Positions 27,792-37,336 of a stretch of DNA of 64,000 nt are shown here, in pieces. Under the pieces are notes generated by a model. The model was not told the DNA's origin, searched no databases, and saw only the letters and a program-made list of their open reading frames with translations. The position numbers were made by a program, and so were the translations under genes. The stretch spans positions 558,001 to 622,000 of the forward strand of contig OZ253536.1 of NCBI GenBank assembly GCA_965262425.1. The letters run 5' to 3'. This DNA comes from CAZOZZ01 sp965262425 (GTDB lineage: Bacteria > Acidobacteriota > Terriglobia > 20CM-2-55-15). Within the stretch, counting starts at the first letter, position 1, and each line of letters starts with the position of its first letter.

Positions 27792-30700
27792 TCACTGATC
27801 CGGGCGCTTGTGCGCGAAGCGATAAGCGGGAACGCCGCGGCCGGAAACCAGACGGGTGTTCCATTCGAGTTGATAGTCGACGTTCGCTTCCGTCATCGTC
27901 TCCGAAGAATAGGGGTAAGGACTGTCGCTGTGACGCGGGTGCGGTCCGACAGTTTGCGAGAAGGCTTCGTAAGAATCCATGTCCTTCTCGAACCCGTCGG
28001 CGTAGAAGAAATAGTCCCGTTTCCAGCCCGGGTCGGGGGGCGGCAGGCGGCTCGGGTCGAATTCCAGGGCGAGTTCTTCTCCGGAGCCGAAGATTACGAA
28101 GTGGTCCTCGGCTTCCTCGAGGAGCGGCCGTACGTTTCCGAACGCCGTGTACGCGCCCCTGTGTTTTGCGAAGGGCCCGGTCGGGCTGAGGTCATCGTAA
28201 ACGAAGGTGATGTCGCTGGCTGGATTGCCGGTCTCTAAGCGTGGGTACCCTCGCCAGGCAAGTGTGGCTTCCGACAGCGGGATTTCCGTCAGTGTCACTG
28301 GAACCTGATCGGACGTCGTGTCGATCAGGATCCTGTCCCAGTAGATTTCCAGGTTGGTTGTGATTCGGATGCGCCGGGTACCTTCGGGCAGCAGGCCGCT
28401 CAGGTCGCGTGTCATCGTGCGTGCCAGCCCGGCCGGAAATCCCATGTCGTCCAGCACACGTACCCAGCGTCCCGAAGCGTCCAGCGCGTCGAGGTAGGGC
28501 ACTATCGGTTCGATCCCTGATTGGAGCGCGGCGAACGCAGCCGTGGGGGTGAAGTAATCGATGAATCCGTGCATCAAGAGCCGAACCGGTTTCGCGACAT
28601 CGATCATTCCGAGATCCAGTTCCAGGCTGTGTGTCCTGGCCAGGCCGTGGAAGGGAAGCGAGTCAAAACCCGCCACGTACCGTCGATCCTGTTCGATCAG
28701 GTCGGGGAGCACGTCCCGTCCGGTTTCATCCCACGCACCGGCGGGGAGACGGGCATCCCGGCTGGCGATGACCTCGAACGACGGGAACGGCGGCCCCGAA
28801 GCGAAGTACTCGTTCGGGTAGACATCCACGTCGGCCGGATGATCGACTGCGAGCAGCCGGACCTGGTCCAGGTAGACGAGCTCCTCCATCGGCTCGGACA
28901 GTCGAAAGCTGAGTCGTCCGTCCCGTGCCCGCACGTTGTCGCCGTCGACCCGGATATATTCGGTCGGATCGGACACATTGCGCTGGCCAGGCGCGACCCA
29001 GTGTCCTGCGATCCCTGCCCCGATAGCGTCCGTGATGAATTCGTATCGCTCCCCGTTCCAGGCGAACAGGACCGGGCAGGAACTGCCTCGCCGGTCAATT
29101 TCGGTCACCCTGAGCGCTTGACGAATTTCAGGCTGCGTTTCGTCCTGAAGGACGCCGGTCGGCCACAACAGCCGCACGGTGTCGATTTCGGTGCTCTGTC
29201 CCAATCCGGCGATGACGGAGGTGGCGCTCTGTCCAAGGTATCCGGAGGCACTCTGGATCTCCCATTTCTGACGATGAGTTCCGGCGAAGATTTCCACTTT
29301 GGTGCCGATGGCGCTCTTGCTGTCGTTTAACCCCTCGAGGTCGACCCGCACCCAGGCATTGCGGTTTCCCCCGTCGTTGCGGAGGAGGTGCACCCCACCC
29401 CCGTTCTCCGTCAAGAGCAGGTCCGCGTCGCCGTCCTCGTCATAATCGGCTGACAGCAGGGCTCGTGGGCGTTCGACCTCGATCCGGTCCAGCCCCACCC
29501 GAACCGTCACGTCCTGGAAACGATCGTTTCCGAGGTTGCGAAGCAAACGCACCTCTGCTCCGGAAGGGCCTTCCCCAGCCACGGCCAGATCGATCCAGCC
29601 GTCGTTGTCATGGTCGAAGGCGACCAGTCCCCACGCCCTGTCCCATCCGAGATCCGGCAGGGCAACCGATTCGAACGTCCGCCCTTCGATGTTTCGCCAG
29701 ACGGTGAGGCCGGGCGAGGCCCAATGCCCGAAAGCCACATCCATCCATCCGTCTTTATTGAAGTCGGCAACGGCCACCCCGGCCGTCGGGCGGTCGAGCG
29801 CCGGCCACGGTTCGCGCATGTCGAAGGCGCCTTCGCGCGGATTGACGAACAGGACTGGGGCGCCCTTCCATCCCGTCACGACAAGGTCGATCGCGCGGTC
29901 GTTGTTGATGTCGGTCGCGACGGCGCCGACGCTGGGCGCCGTCCCGGACAGCCCCAACTCTCGAGCCATTTCGGTGAACGACCCGTCCCCGTTGTTCCGC
30001 CACAGCATGTTGGATGGCGCTGGTGAATCAACCGGGAAATCGAAAGCGGCGCCTTCGTCCGGACTCGGAAAATTCAAGAAACGGGTCACGTATAAATCCA
30101 GATCCCCGTCGTGGTCGAAGTCCAGGAAAGAGAGTCCGGCCGGCAGCCCATCGACGACGATCCCGGCCTCGGGCGTCCGGTCTTCGAAGCGGCCATCGCC
30201 CATGTTCCGGAACAGCGTGACGCGCTCTCCGATCGCGGTTGCCAGGTCGGTGTGCCCGTCGTTGTCGTAATCCCCGGCGACGCAGCCCAGACCCAGTCCC
30301 CCGACACCGACGCCCGTTGCCTCGGTGACGTCCCCGAAACGCCCGCCCCCGAGGTTTCGGTACATTGCGCTCGACGCGCCGTCTGAGCCGTTAGGCAGGA
30401 ACAGGTCGATCCGGTTGTCGCCGTCGTAGTCCAGGAAACACGCCCCCGGCCCGAGCAGTGTCGCGACACCGGAACTTCCACCAGAGGGACCGGAGGTGTG
30501 CGTGAAGTCCAACCCCGCCTCCGGTCCGACTGAGGAGAACTGTACCGGGACGGTTTGACTGGGAGCTTCGAACATCGCTCCGGCGTCCTCGGCCAGTGAG
30601 TAGCGTCCCTGGCCGCCGTAAGCGAGCCCCATCGGCACACCGATGTTTTCTCCGGTGAGGAGTTCGAAACGCTCCAGGTGTTCCCGTGCCAGATCGCTTT

Positions 30701-31292
30701 CGCCCTGGCGCTGGTAAGCCCGAGCCAGCCCGAATTCAGCCGACGCATGGTAAGGCACCCGGTCGACGGCTCGCTGGTAGGCGGCTACAGCTTCGGGGAA
30801 CCGCCCGAGCTGGTCATGCATCAGACCCCGCAGGTAGTGGGTGTCCGCATCGTCGGGGTCGAGATCCAGGACCCGATCGAACGCATCGATCGCCGGCTCC
30901 GGCTCGCCCAGATAACGGTAGGCCAGGCCCAGGTTATACCAGGCCCGAGCGCTGCCCGGCTCCGCTTCAGTGGTTTCGAGCAGGATGTCTCTTGCGGGCT
31001 CGAACCGCTGCAGGTTGTACAGGGCGATCGCCTGATTCAGACGAGAGGCCGACAGAGACGGGTCCAGCGTTCGGGCCTGTTCGAACAGTCCCAGCGCTTC
31101 GGCGACCCGCTGCTGACCCAGGTATGCGATTCCAAGGTTGTTCAGGCGGATGGCTCGGGTTTCCGTGGTCTCCTGGTTTTGAGGCGCGGCCGGTGACAAA
31201 CCGAGGGTCAAAACCAGAGCAAACGGCATGCCTAACTTCCAGAATCGTCTTGCTTTCAAGTTTTCCTCCCGTGTGCCTGTGTTCGCGATCAC
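27792..31292 (-). CDS. Large TPR plus CRTAC1 (FG-GAP, ASPIC/UnbV) fusion protein
   Basis: The protein has 1166 residues. The order is a signal region (MPFALVLTLGLSPAAPQ), five to six TPRs (~40-220), FG-GAP propeller repeats (DYDGDNRIDLFLPNG, DYDNDGHTDLATAIG, DFDHDGDLDLYVTRF and others, ~265-660), an ASPIC/UnbV domain (SKSAIGTKVEIFAGT, LLWPTGVLQDE, ~675-750) and a C-terminal region of about 400 residues. That last region begins near SSCPVLFAWNGERYEF and matches nothing I can name. The start is GTG 31292, overlapping the stop of the preceding gene (GTGA), so translation is probably coupled. The protein is likely secreted or periplasmic and the substrate is unknown. Confidence 0.85.
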   Translation of the reverse strand: MIANTGTREENLKARRFWKLGMPFALVLTLGLSPAAPQNQETTETRAIRLNNLGIAYLGQQRVAEALGLFEQARTLDPSLSASRLNQAIALYNLQRFEPARDILLETTEAEPGSARAWYNLGLAYRYLGEPEPAIDAFDRVLDLDPDDADTHYLRGLMHDQLGRFPEAVAAYQRAVDRVPYHASAEFGLARAYQRQGESDLAREHLERFELLTGENIGVPMGLAYGGQGRYSLAEDAGAMFEAPSQTVPVQFSSVGPEAGLDFTHTSGPSGGSSGVATLLGPGACFLDYDGDNRIDLFLPNGSDGASSAMYRNLGGGRFGDVTEATGVGVGGLGLGCVAGDYDNDGHTDLATAIGERVTLFRNMGDGRFEDRTPEAGIVVDGLPAGLSFLDFDHDGDLDLYVTRFLNFPSPDEGAAFDFPVDSPAPSNMLWRNNGDGSFTEMARELGLSGTAPSVGAVATDINNDRAIDLVVTGWKGAPVLFVNPREGAFDMREPWPALDRPTAGVAVADFNKDGWMDVAFGHWASPGLTVWRNIEGRTFESVALPDLGWDRAWGLVAFDHDNDGWIDLAVAGEGPSGAEVRLLRNLGNDRFQDVTVRVGLDRIEVERPRALLSADYDEDGDADLLLTENGGGVHLLRNDGGNRNAWVRVDLEGLNDSKSAIGTKVEIFAGTHRQKWEIQSASGYLGQSATSVIAGLGQSTEIDTVRLLWPTGVLQDETQPEIRQALRVTEIDRRGSSCPVLFAWNGERYEFITDAIGAGIAGHWVAPGQRNVSDPTEYIRVDGDNVRARDGRLSFRLSEPMEELVYLDQVRLLAVDHPADVDVYPNEYFASGPPFPSFEVIASRDARLPAGAWDETGRDVLPDLIEQDRRYVAGFDSLPFHGLARTHSLELDLGMIDVAKPVRLLMHGFIDYFTPTAAFAALQSGIEPIVPYLDALDASGRWVRVLDDMGFPAGLARTMTRDLSGLLPEGTRRIRITTNLEIYWDRILIDTTSDQVPVTLTEIPLSEATLAWRGYPRLETGNPASDITFVYDDLSPTGPFAKHRGAYTAFGNVRPLLEEAEDHFVIFGSGEELALEFDPSRLPPPDPGWKRDYFFYADGFEKDMDSYEAFSQTVGPHPRHSDSPYPYSSETMTEANVDYQLEWNTRLVSGRGVPAYRFAHKRPDQ

Positions 31293-32983
31293 TGTCTCGT
31301 TTCGTACGCCTCGGTCGCCACGATCCCGGACCCTTCACGTACGGTAATCGTACGACCCGACGGGACCACTCCGAGCGTCTCGGTCCGCCCGCTCGGCCAT
31401 TGAATCTGAATCCGATCCACCCGTGTTCGACCGGCGATTCCGAACGTCAACACAAGCTCACTTGCCGACAGATAGCTCGAACCGCTCCGGACCATCTGCC
31501 ATTGGGTTTCGGTCCCGGTCCGGATTTCGACGATCGCGCCGATGCCGGCCCTGTTGGACCGCGTACCCTCGAGTCGTACCCGAATGCTGTTGTTCCCCTC
31601 CTGCCCGTTCTCGAACAGGGTCGCCGGGCCGCCGTTGGTCATCAGCAGCAAGTCGAGGTCTCCGTCGTTGTCGAAATCCGCGTAGGCGGCGCCGCGTCCG
31701 ACGCGTGCGGTCGCCAGGTCGTCGCCGAGCGTGGCCGTCACTTCGCGGAAGCCCTTCCCGGCCAGGTTACGGAAGATGTGGGGCGGCTGGGCGTATTTGA
31801 TGCGCGTCTGAATCCGCTCGAACGCTTGCTCGATGTGCCCGTTCGAGACGAAAATATCGAGCCACCCGTCCAGGTCATAGTCGAAGAAGAAGCAGGCGAA
31901 CGCCAGCGTGAGCAGGCTCTTCCGACCGACGTCGGAACGCGGGGCTTCGTCGACGAACAGCCCGTTGCCTTCGTTGTGGTAGAGACCCAGCATCTCGTTC
32001 GAGAAATTGCCGATGACGACACTCGGGTAACCGGAGCGGTCGTAGTCGGCAGCATCGATTCCCATGCCCGCCCGCGCGAGTCCGTCTTCGCTGTAGGCGA
32101 GTCCGGCCAGCATTCCTCTTTCGGTAAATGATCCTTCCCCGCCGTTGACCCACAGCCGGTTCGGCTCCGTGTCGTTCACGATCACCAGGTCGGGCCAATT
32201 GTCCCGGTTGTGGTCTAGGACGGCGACACCCATCGCTTTCGACGTTGGGCCGAGGAGCCCGGCTTTCCGCGTGGCGTCCTCGAAGGTGCCGTCTCCCAGG
32301 TTACGCCACAGGCGAGGTGGGACACCGTCGTAGGACTCGGGTGTGCAATAGGACTTGGAGTTGCCGTCGATGGTGCAAAAGAGGTCCGTCTCGACGGACC
32401 ACGCCACGTAGTTGACAACCAGCAGGTCCAGTAACCCGTCGCGGTCGTAATCGAGCCAGGCCGCCCCTGTGCTGAACTCGTCGCCGTCGATGTGGACTCG
32501 ATCGGTGACGTCGGTCAAGGTGCCGTCGCCCTCGTTGCGGAATAATCGGTTCGGGCCGACCGCGGTTACGAATAAATCCATGTTGCCGTCGTTGTCATAG
32601 TCCCCCACCGTCGCCCCCATCCCGTAGATGGCGACGTCGAGGCCGGCCGATGTCGTCACATCGGTGAACGTTCCGTCCCGGTTGTTTCGGTACAGGTGGG
32701 GCGTCGAGGATGGTCCCGACCGTTCAGGCCAATTCAGACCGTTCACGAGGAAAATGTCCGGCCACCCGTCGTTGTTGTAATCGATGAACGCGCAGCCGGA
32801 TCCCATCGTCTCGGGCAGGTACCGGGCTCCGAACGCGCCGTTGTTGTGGGTGAAGCGGATCCCCGCGTCCCGGGTGACATCCGTGAAGTTCCCGGCCGTG
32901 GTCGGCGACTGACCGTCCGACTCGGCCGTCAGGGCCGCAACCAGCGTGAGAACGGCGATTGCGGATCGGGTACGGACCCTCAA
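31289..32983 (-). CDS. CRTAC1-type FG-GAP repeat protein with ASPIC/UnbV domain
   Basis: This 564-residue protein has an N-terminal signal region (SAIAVLTLVAALTAESDG). Seven FG-GAP loops follow (DYNNDGWPDIFLVNG, DYDNDGNMDLFVTAV, DYDRDGLLDLLVVNY, DYDLDGWLDIFVSNG, DFDNDGDLDLLLMTN and others), then a C-terminal ASPIC/UnbV domain (SNRAGIGAIVEIRTGTETQW, IQWPSGRTETL). The start is TTG 32983, which overlaps the TGA of the upstream cytochrome gene and has GGAGG upstream. It overlaps the next gene as well. It is paralogous to 24266-25963. A propeller in the periplasm or outside the cell is expected, but its ligand is unknown. Confidence 0.9.
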   Translation of the reverse strand: MRVRTRSAIAVLTLVAALTAESDGQSPTTAGNFTDVTRDAGIRFTHNNGAFGARYLPETMGSGCAFIDYNNDGWPDIFLVNGLNWPERSGPSSTPHLYRNNRDGTFTDVTTSAGLDVAIYGMGATVGDYDNDGNMDLFVTAVGPNRLFRNEGDGTLTDVTDRVHIDGDEFSTGAAWLDYDRDGLLDLLVVNYVAWSVETDLFCTIDGNSKSYCTPESYDGVPPRLWRNLGDGTFEDATRKAGLLGPTSKAMGVAVLDHNRDNWPDLVIVNDTEPNRLWVNGGEGSFTERGMLAGLAYSEDGLARAGMGIDAADYDRSGYPSVVIGNFSNEMLGLYHNEGNGLFVDEAPRSDVGRKSLLTLAFACFFFDYDLDGWLDIFVSNGHIEQAFERIQTRIKYAQPPHIFRNLAGKGFREVTATLGDDLATARVGRGAAYADFDNDGDLDLLLMTNGGPATLFENGQEGNNSIRVRLEGTRSNRAGIGAIVEIRTGTETQWQMVRSGSSYLSASELVLTFGIAGRTRVDRIQIQWPSGRTETLGVVPSGRTITVREGSGIVATEAYETRQ

Positions 32984-35790
32984 GGAGCGCCTCCCGTGTC
33001 CGTCCGCGCCGATTCGGCGTCACGCCCGCCGTCGATTGGCATCGACCCGTGCTCGTGGATCGGCTGACGTTCATTGTTGTCTTGCGGGTGTTGGCGCCGG
33101 TAGGGTCCGGTAATCGCCTGCGCCGACTCGTCCGCCTTGAAACGCAGGTAGCGTTGCTGGTGCGCGAGTGCGCGTTCCTCCTCTCCCAGTCCGTTGTAAG
33201 AAAGCATCAGATTATAGTGTGCCTGAAGATCTTCAGGGTCGATCTTCAATACCAATTGGAGTTCGTCCACTGCCTCCTGGTACCGGCGCTGCAGAAACAG
33301 GATACGGCCGATCTCATTGCGTACGACCCTGTCTCTTGGGTACTGATTCGTCACGATCGCGAGATGGGCCAGGGCCTGGTCGAATTGGCCGTCCCCGCGA
33401 AGCACTCGTGCATAGAAAAAATTTGCTCGCGCCAGCTCCGGGGCCAGTTCCAGCGCGCGATCCAGCACCCGGCGGGCTCCCTCGAGGCTCCCTTCCCGAA
33501 GGCGAGCCCTTCCAATGTTGATCCACCCATCGGGGTTGGCGGGCGAGATCTCCGTAGTCCTGAGGAAGGCGGCTTCAGCTCCCTTCAGGTCCCCCTGGAG
33601 CAGCAGGCCGATGCCATAGTCGTTCCAGCGTTCCCAATCCTCTCGAACGAGTACGTTGCGAGCGGTGTGCGGATCCGAATCGGCATCCGCCAACCTGAGG
33701 GTGACCGTGTCCTCCGCCATGGTCACGATCGGGAGAACGGGTATCCGTTCAAGGTCGCCGGCAAACACCCACGAACCATCATCGTAGTCCGCGGTGACGT
33801 CCGGGTCGTTGTCTTCCGGGTCGCGCACTCCCGCATAAGAGAAGCCCGTGTTCCACGAACTGAATTTCCGGTAGTGCAGCCGTGCCTCCAGTTTGATTTC
33901 GTTACCAGCGGATTCGGGAATGTGAATCCGGTAGTGGACCGTGTCAGCGGCTCCCGGCGGGATGAGACGGGCGTACACAAGTGCCCTTGCGGCCCACGCG
34001 TTACGCTTGTTGATGGGGTTCCCGTGCTGGTCGATCGACAGGGACCGGTAGAAGTGTGCGCCTTCTTCGACCGGGCCCCTTCCGTCGTCTTCCACCTTGC
34101 CGCTCCAGAACAGTATCTGATCTTTGTCATCGGTCACGACCAGTTCCAGCCACACGTCGAAGGCGTCCACGGTTCCGGCCGGGAAAAAATGACCGACCTT
34201 ACGCGTGCGGACCACTACGTCCACGCGAAAGGTATCTCCTCGGCGAAGCAACGGCGAGACGCGATCCAGGGGAGCCGTCACGGGCTGGGCCTCGGGAGAG
34301 ACACCCGCCACCCCGATGGGTGCGGCTTCTTCGCCGACGGCAAAAGTGGTCGCCGCGCCGAAGCGTGGGAGAAATCCGGTCGGGACTCGGTCGGGGGCGG
34401 CGGAGACGGCGAAGATGTCCAGGCTGACCACGTCGTCCTTTAGAAACCGTATCGTTTCCTCAAGCTGTTTGCTGTCCTGATTCGCGGTCGGCAGGGCGGT
34501 GTTCGCCGCCGGGAATCGATGCGAATGAACCCGGCCGTCCCGGCTGCCCGAATCATCAGAGGCAACCAGGGGCATATGACAGTCGACGCAGGTCATCGGT
34601 TTCGCCGGATAGTAGAACGAACGGGCACCCTGGCCCGAGACTCCGCTCGCCTGCCAGTTGTCGTAATCGTTGAATCCCCGAATCCAGCGGTAATGGTTGA
34701 CGGGCTGATCGAGATGGACCTTGTGGCAACCCGAACAGAACTCCGCTGGCTGTTCTCGCATGAAAGGTTTCATGAACGCACGACGATGGGGCTCTGGATT
34801 CACGCGGACGACAAAGTCGTGGGCGGCGCGAACCCAACGGTTTTCGCTAGTCGCCAGGTCGTAGAGGTCCGGATAGCCGAGAGTGTAGCCACCCTGACCC
34901 ATTGTCCCCCCCACGTCCGTCACCGAGTGACACATCACGCATCCCAGTCCGGCCTGGGCTTCGGGGAGCTCGACAATGTCCCGGACAGGGGTGTCCATCA
35001 GGCCCGAAAACAGCAGAGCCGGATCGTGACATCCCCCGCACCACTTGGACGGAGTGACGCCGACGACATCCTGCATGTATTCGATGCTTTTTCGGTACCA
35101 TTGATTGTTGAAAGACGAAAACCGGTGGGCCGAGCCCGACCATTGCTCGTAAATGTCGGCGTGGCAACGCGAGCACTGATCCGATCCCATAAAAAATGCC
35201 GCGGGAATCCGCTCGTCGTCTTCCGTCCGTGCCGCGCTCGGGAAAAACAGGCCTGAAGGTCCTCCTCCCTCTTCTTCCATGGATGACGGCGGCATGAGCG
35301 GGTTTTCGATCCGGTACTCGCTCCGCCATTCGAGCTCTCGGATCGCCCACAGCGACAGGCACAAAGCCGCCGTCGTGGTCGAGGCGATACCGAGCCTCAA
35401 AGCGACTCGGCCTGGCGAGGCGACGAGCCAACCGGCCCGCCCAAGCCGGTTCCCGACCAGGAGGGCGACGGCAAGTACGGAGACGCCGACGTGGGCGCCG
35501 AGCCAGGGCGCAAAGGCTCCAGCGGTGCCCGTAAAGATGAGCGCCAACCCCAGACCTGAGCCCAGGGTTGCGCTGAGCAACGCCGGCAGCGACGCGAACG
35601 TCCGCGTGGCGCGGAGGAAGCCGCCGACCAGGCAGGCTGCAAAGGCGACCCCTCCTGCAAGATGTACGAAAAAGACCGTGACGTTCGTGAGCGTCGGGTA
35701 CGGGACTGCATAAAGATAGGCCCCGGTCACCGACAGCACGGCTGTCAGTGCGAGGGCGCGTGTCTCGATCCGAGGGATTTGCTCACTCAT
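32980..35790 (-). CDS. Membrane-anchored pentaheme cytochrome c with C-terminal TPRs
   Basis: The protein has 936 residues. About five hydrophobic segments occupy residues 12-150. Five haem motifs follow: CSRCH (206-210), CGGCH (251-255), CVMCH (284-288), CSGCH (352-356) and CVDCH (401-405), resembling cytochrome c554-like multihaem proteins. A beta-rich part (~460-710) precedes TPRs at the C-terminus (NPDGWINIGRARLREGSL, LARANFFYARVLRGDGQ, DPEDLQAHYNLMLSYNG). This suggests a membrane redox protein with a periplasmic protein-binding arm. It is the first gene of the run, and its stop overlaps the next start. The partner electron carrier is not visible here. Confidence 0.88.
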   Translation of the reverse strand: MSEQIPRIETRALALTAVLSVTGAYLYAVPYPTLTNVTVFFVHLAGGVAFAACLVGGFLRATRTFASLPALLSATLGSGLGLALIFTGTAGAFAPWLGAHVGVSVLAVALLVGNRLGRAGWLVASPGRVALRLGIASTTTAALCLSLWAIRELEWRSEYRIENPLMPPSSMEEEGGGPSGLFFPSAARTEDDERIPAAFFMGSDQCSRCHADIYEQWSGSAHRFSSFNNQWYRKSIEYMQDVVGVTPSKWCGGCHDPALLFSGLMDTPVRDIVELPEAQAGLGCVMCHSVTDVGGTMGQGGYTLGYPDLYDLATSENRWVRAAHDFVVRVNPEPHRRAFMKPFMREQPAEFCSGCHKVHLDQPVNHYRWIRGFNDYDNWQASGVSGQGARSFYYPAKPMTCVDCHMPLVASDDSGSRDGRVHSHRFPAANTALPTANQDSKQLEETIRFLKDDVVSLDIFAVSAAPDRVPTGFLPRFGAATTFAVGEEAAPIGVAGVSPEAQPVTAPLDRVSPLLRRGDTFRVDVVVRTRKVGHFFPAGTVDAFDVWLELVVTDDKDQILFWSGKVEDDGRGPVEEGAHFYRSLSIDQHGNPINKRNAWAARALVYARLIPPGAADTVHYRIHIPESAGNEIKLEARLHYRKFSSWNTGFSYAGVRDPEDNDPDVTADYDDGSWVFAGDLERIPVLPIVTMAEDTVTLRLADADSDPHTARNVLVREDWERWNDYGIGLLLQGDLKGAEAAFLRTTEISPANPDGWINIGRARLREGSLEGARRVLDRALELAPELARANFFYARVLRGDGQFDQALAHLAIVTNQYPRDRVVRNEIGRILFLQRRYQEAVDELQLVLKIDPEDLQAHYNLMLSYNGLGEEERALAHQQRYLRFKADESAQAITGPYRRQHPQDNNERQPIHEHGSMPIDGGRDAESARTDTGGAP

Positions 35791-36162
35791 CTGTCGTTAC
35801 GAGCCGATGTGCCCGCTGGATTCCCGATTCTCAGCGCGCCGTCCACGCCAGCCCAGCGGCTTTTAGACAACACTCCGTCTGTTTGTGAGTAGCGGGAACG
35901 CCGACGCCCGACGTCCCCCCCCGCGTGGCCCTGTCCTGCGATGTCGGGGCTTCTCGCGACGATCAAAAATATCACGCCCGCAGCCGCTGCGGAACATTTC
36001 CCTCAGGCCGCTTCCGGCGGCCAGGCTTGGAACGGATCACCGTTGAACTCGGGTGGGGGTCATGGAGGGAACTGAACTCCAACCGTTGCCAAACCACCCG
36101 TTGTTGCCTTAGACTGTCGCGGCTTGGATCACCACTCAATTCCACGACTCGGGAGAAACGTC
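35791..36162. other. Divergent intergenic region
   Basis: This 372-bp region separates the cytochrome operon from the amidase gene. No gene is seen. A candidate promoter for the plus-strand gene is listed separately. I could not define a good promoter for the minus-strand operon. Confidence 0.5.
36086..36115 (+). promoter_or_regulatory. Candidate promoter of the acetamidase/formamidase gene
   Basis: TTGCCA (36086-36091), an 18-bp spacer and TAGACT (36110-36115), about 47 bp before the start codon. This is a moderate match to the sigma70 consensus. Confidence 0.35.
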
Positions 36163-37272
36163 ATGAAAAGCATCGAAATTGACCGAAGCAAACAGCTCAG
36201 GGACCAGCCCGAAACAGGACACAACCGATGGCACCCGGATATACCGCCGCTCCTGGAGGTGGATGAAGGTGAGGAGGTCGTCTTCGAGACACGGGATGCG
36301 CTGGACGGCCAGTTCAAGGACTCGACCACACCAGAGGACTTCGCCAACATCGAAGTCGGTTTGATCCACCCGCTCACGGGTCCGGTCTTTGTCAAGGGAG
36401 CCGAGCCGGGCGACCTGCTCGAGATCGATTTCGTTGAGATCCGTCCGGTGAAGTTTGCCTGGACGGCGATCATTCCAGGTTTCGGTTTTCTGCGCGATCG
36501 AGAGGACATTTCACCGTTCTTCGTGCCCTGGACCCTGGAGGACAACTTTGCCACCTCTCCGGCCCTCCCGGGCGTTCGAATTCCGGGAGCTCCATTTATG
36601 GGCATGACCGGCATCGCGCCCTCACACGCCCAGGTCGCGGAATGGAAGGCGCGTGAGGATCGTGTGATCGAAGCTGGAGGGGTTGCCTTGCCTCCGGACG
36701 CGGGAGGGGCCGTGCCCCCTGCGGGGCTTGCCGCGACCGAAGGGTTGCGCACGCTGCCGCCCCGGGAGGTTGGCGGGAATTTCGACGTCAAGCAACTCAC
36801 TCAAGGTTCGAAACTGCTGTTGCCCGTCGCCGTCGATGGTGCGCTGTTTTCGACTGGCGACGGTCACTTCGCCCAGGGCGACGGAGAAGTCTGTGTCAGC
36901 GCCGTAGAGATGGGCGCCACGGCCGTTGTCAAATTTCGCTTGCTGAAGGGTGAAGCGAATCGACTCCACATCAAGAGGCCGCGGTTTACCAGAGACGACT
37001 ACTGGGCGGACCCCCAAATCGCGATGCCGCCGAAATTCACCGCAATCATGGGGATGCCCATTCGTGAAGACGGAGAGAATGAAGGCGAAAACCTCACGCT
37101 GGCTTGCCGCGACGCCGTCCTCGGCATGATCGACTTGCTGGGAGAGCGGGGGTGGACCCGAGAGCAGGCCTATGTGATCTGTAGCGTTGCCGTCGATCTC
37201 AAAATAAGCAACGTCGTTGACGTGCCCAACTTCGTCGTTTCAGCCATCCTGCCCGAGCACATATTCGTCTAG
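36163..37272 (+). CDS. Acetamidase/formamidase family protein
   Basis: This 369-residue protein starts at ATG 36163, with GGGAG upstream. It has no signal peptide, so it is cytoplasmic. Family features are HPLTGPVFVKGAEPGDLLEI, the PGFGFLRD region, PGAPFMGMTGIAPS, a metal-site-like DGALFSTGDGHFAQGDGEV and a C-terminal AYVICSVAVDLKISNVVDVPN. The family hydrolyses formamide, acetamide or related amides to ammonia and the acid, usually with a divalent metal. It stands alone between the divergent cytochrome operon and a non-coding stretch. A hairpin follows the gene. The exact substrate cannot be assigned. Confidence 0.9.
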   Translation: MKSIEIDRSKQLRDQPETGHNRWHPDIPPLLEVDEGEEVVFETRDALDGQFKDSTTPEDFANIEVGLIHPLTGPVFVKGAEPGDLLEIDFVEIRPVKFAWTAIIPGFGFLRDREDISPFFVPWTLEDNFATSPALPGVRIPGAPFMGMTGIAPSHAQVAEWKAREDRVIEAGGVALPPDAGGAVPPAGLAATEGLRTLPPREVGGNFDVKQLTQGSKLLLPVAVDGALFSTGDGHFAQGDGEVCVSAVEMGATAVVKFRLLKGEANRLHIKRPRFTRDDYWADPQIAMPPKFTAIMGMPIREDGENEGENLTLACRDAVLGMIDLLGERGWTREQAYVICSVAVDLKISNVVDVPNFVVSAILPEHIFV

Positions 37273-37299
37273 GAGCGTCTCTGGACTCTCCGAAATCGA

Positions 37300-37336
37300 C
37301 GACCGGGGCTGCAGCGCAGTTTGTCAGCCCCGGTCG
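37300..37336 (+). terminator. Hairpin after the amidase gene
   Basis: CGACCGGGGCTG and CAGCCCCGGTCG form a perfect 12-bp stem with a 13-nt loop, 28 bp after the stop. No T-run follows, so it may be a factor-dependent or RNA-stabilising hairpin rather than a classical terminator. Confidence 0.5.

Noticed and set aside
30686..32131. Open frame of 481 codons on the plus strand
   Set aside because: It is antisense to two CRTAC1 genes and is a composition artefact of their repetitive acidic loops.
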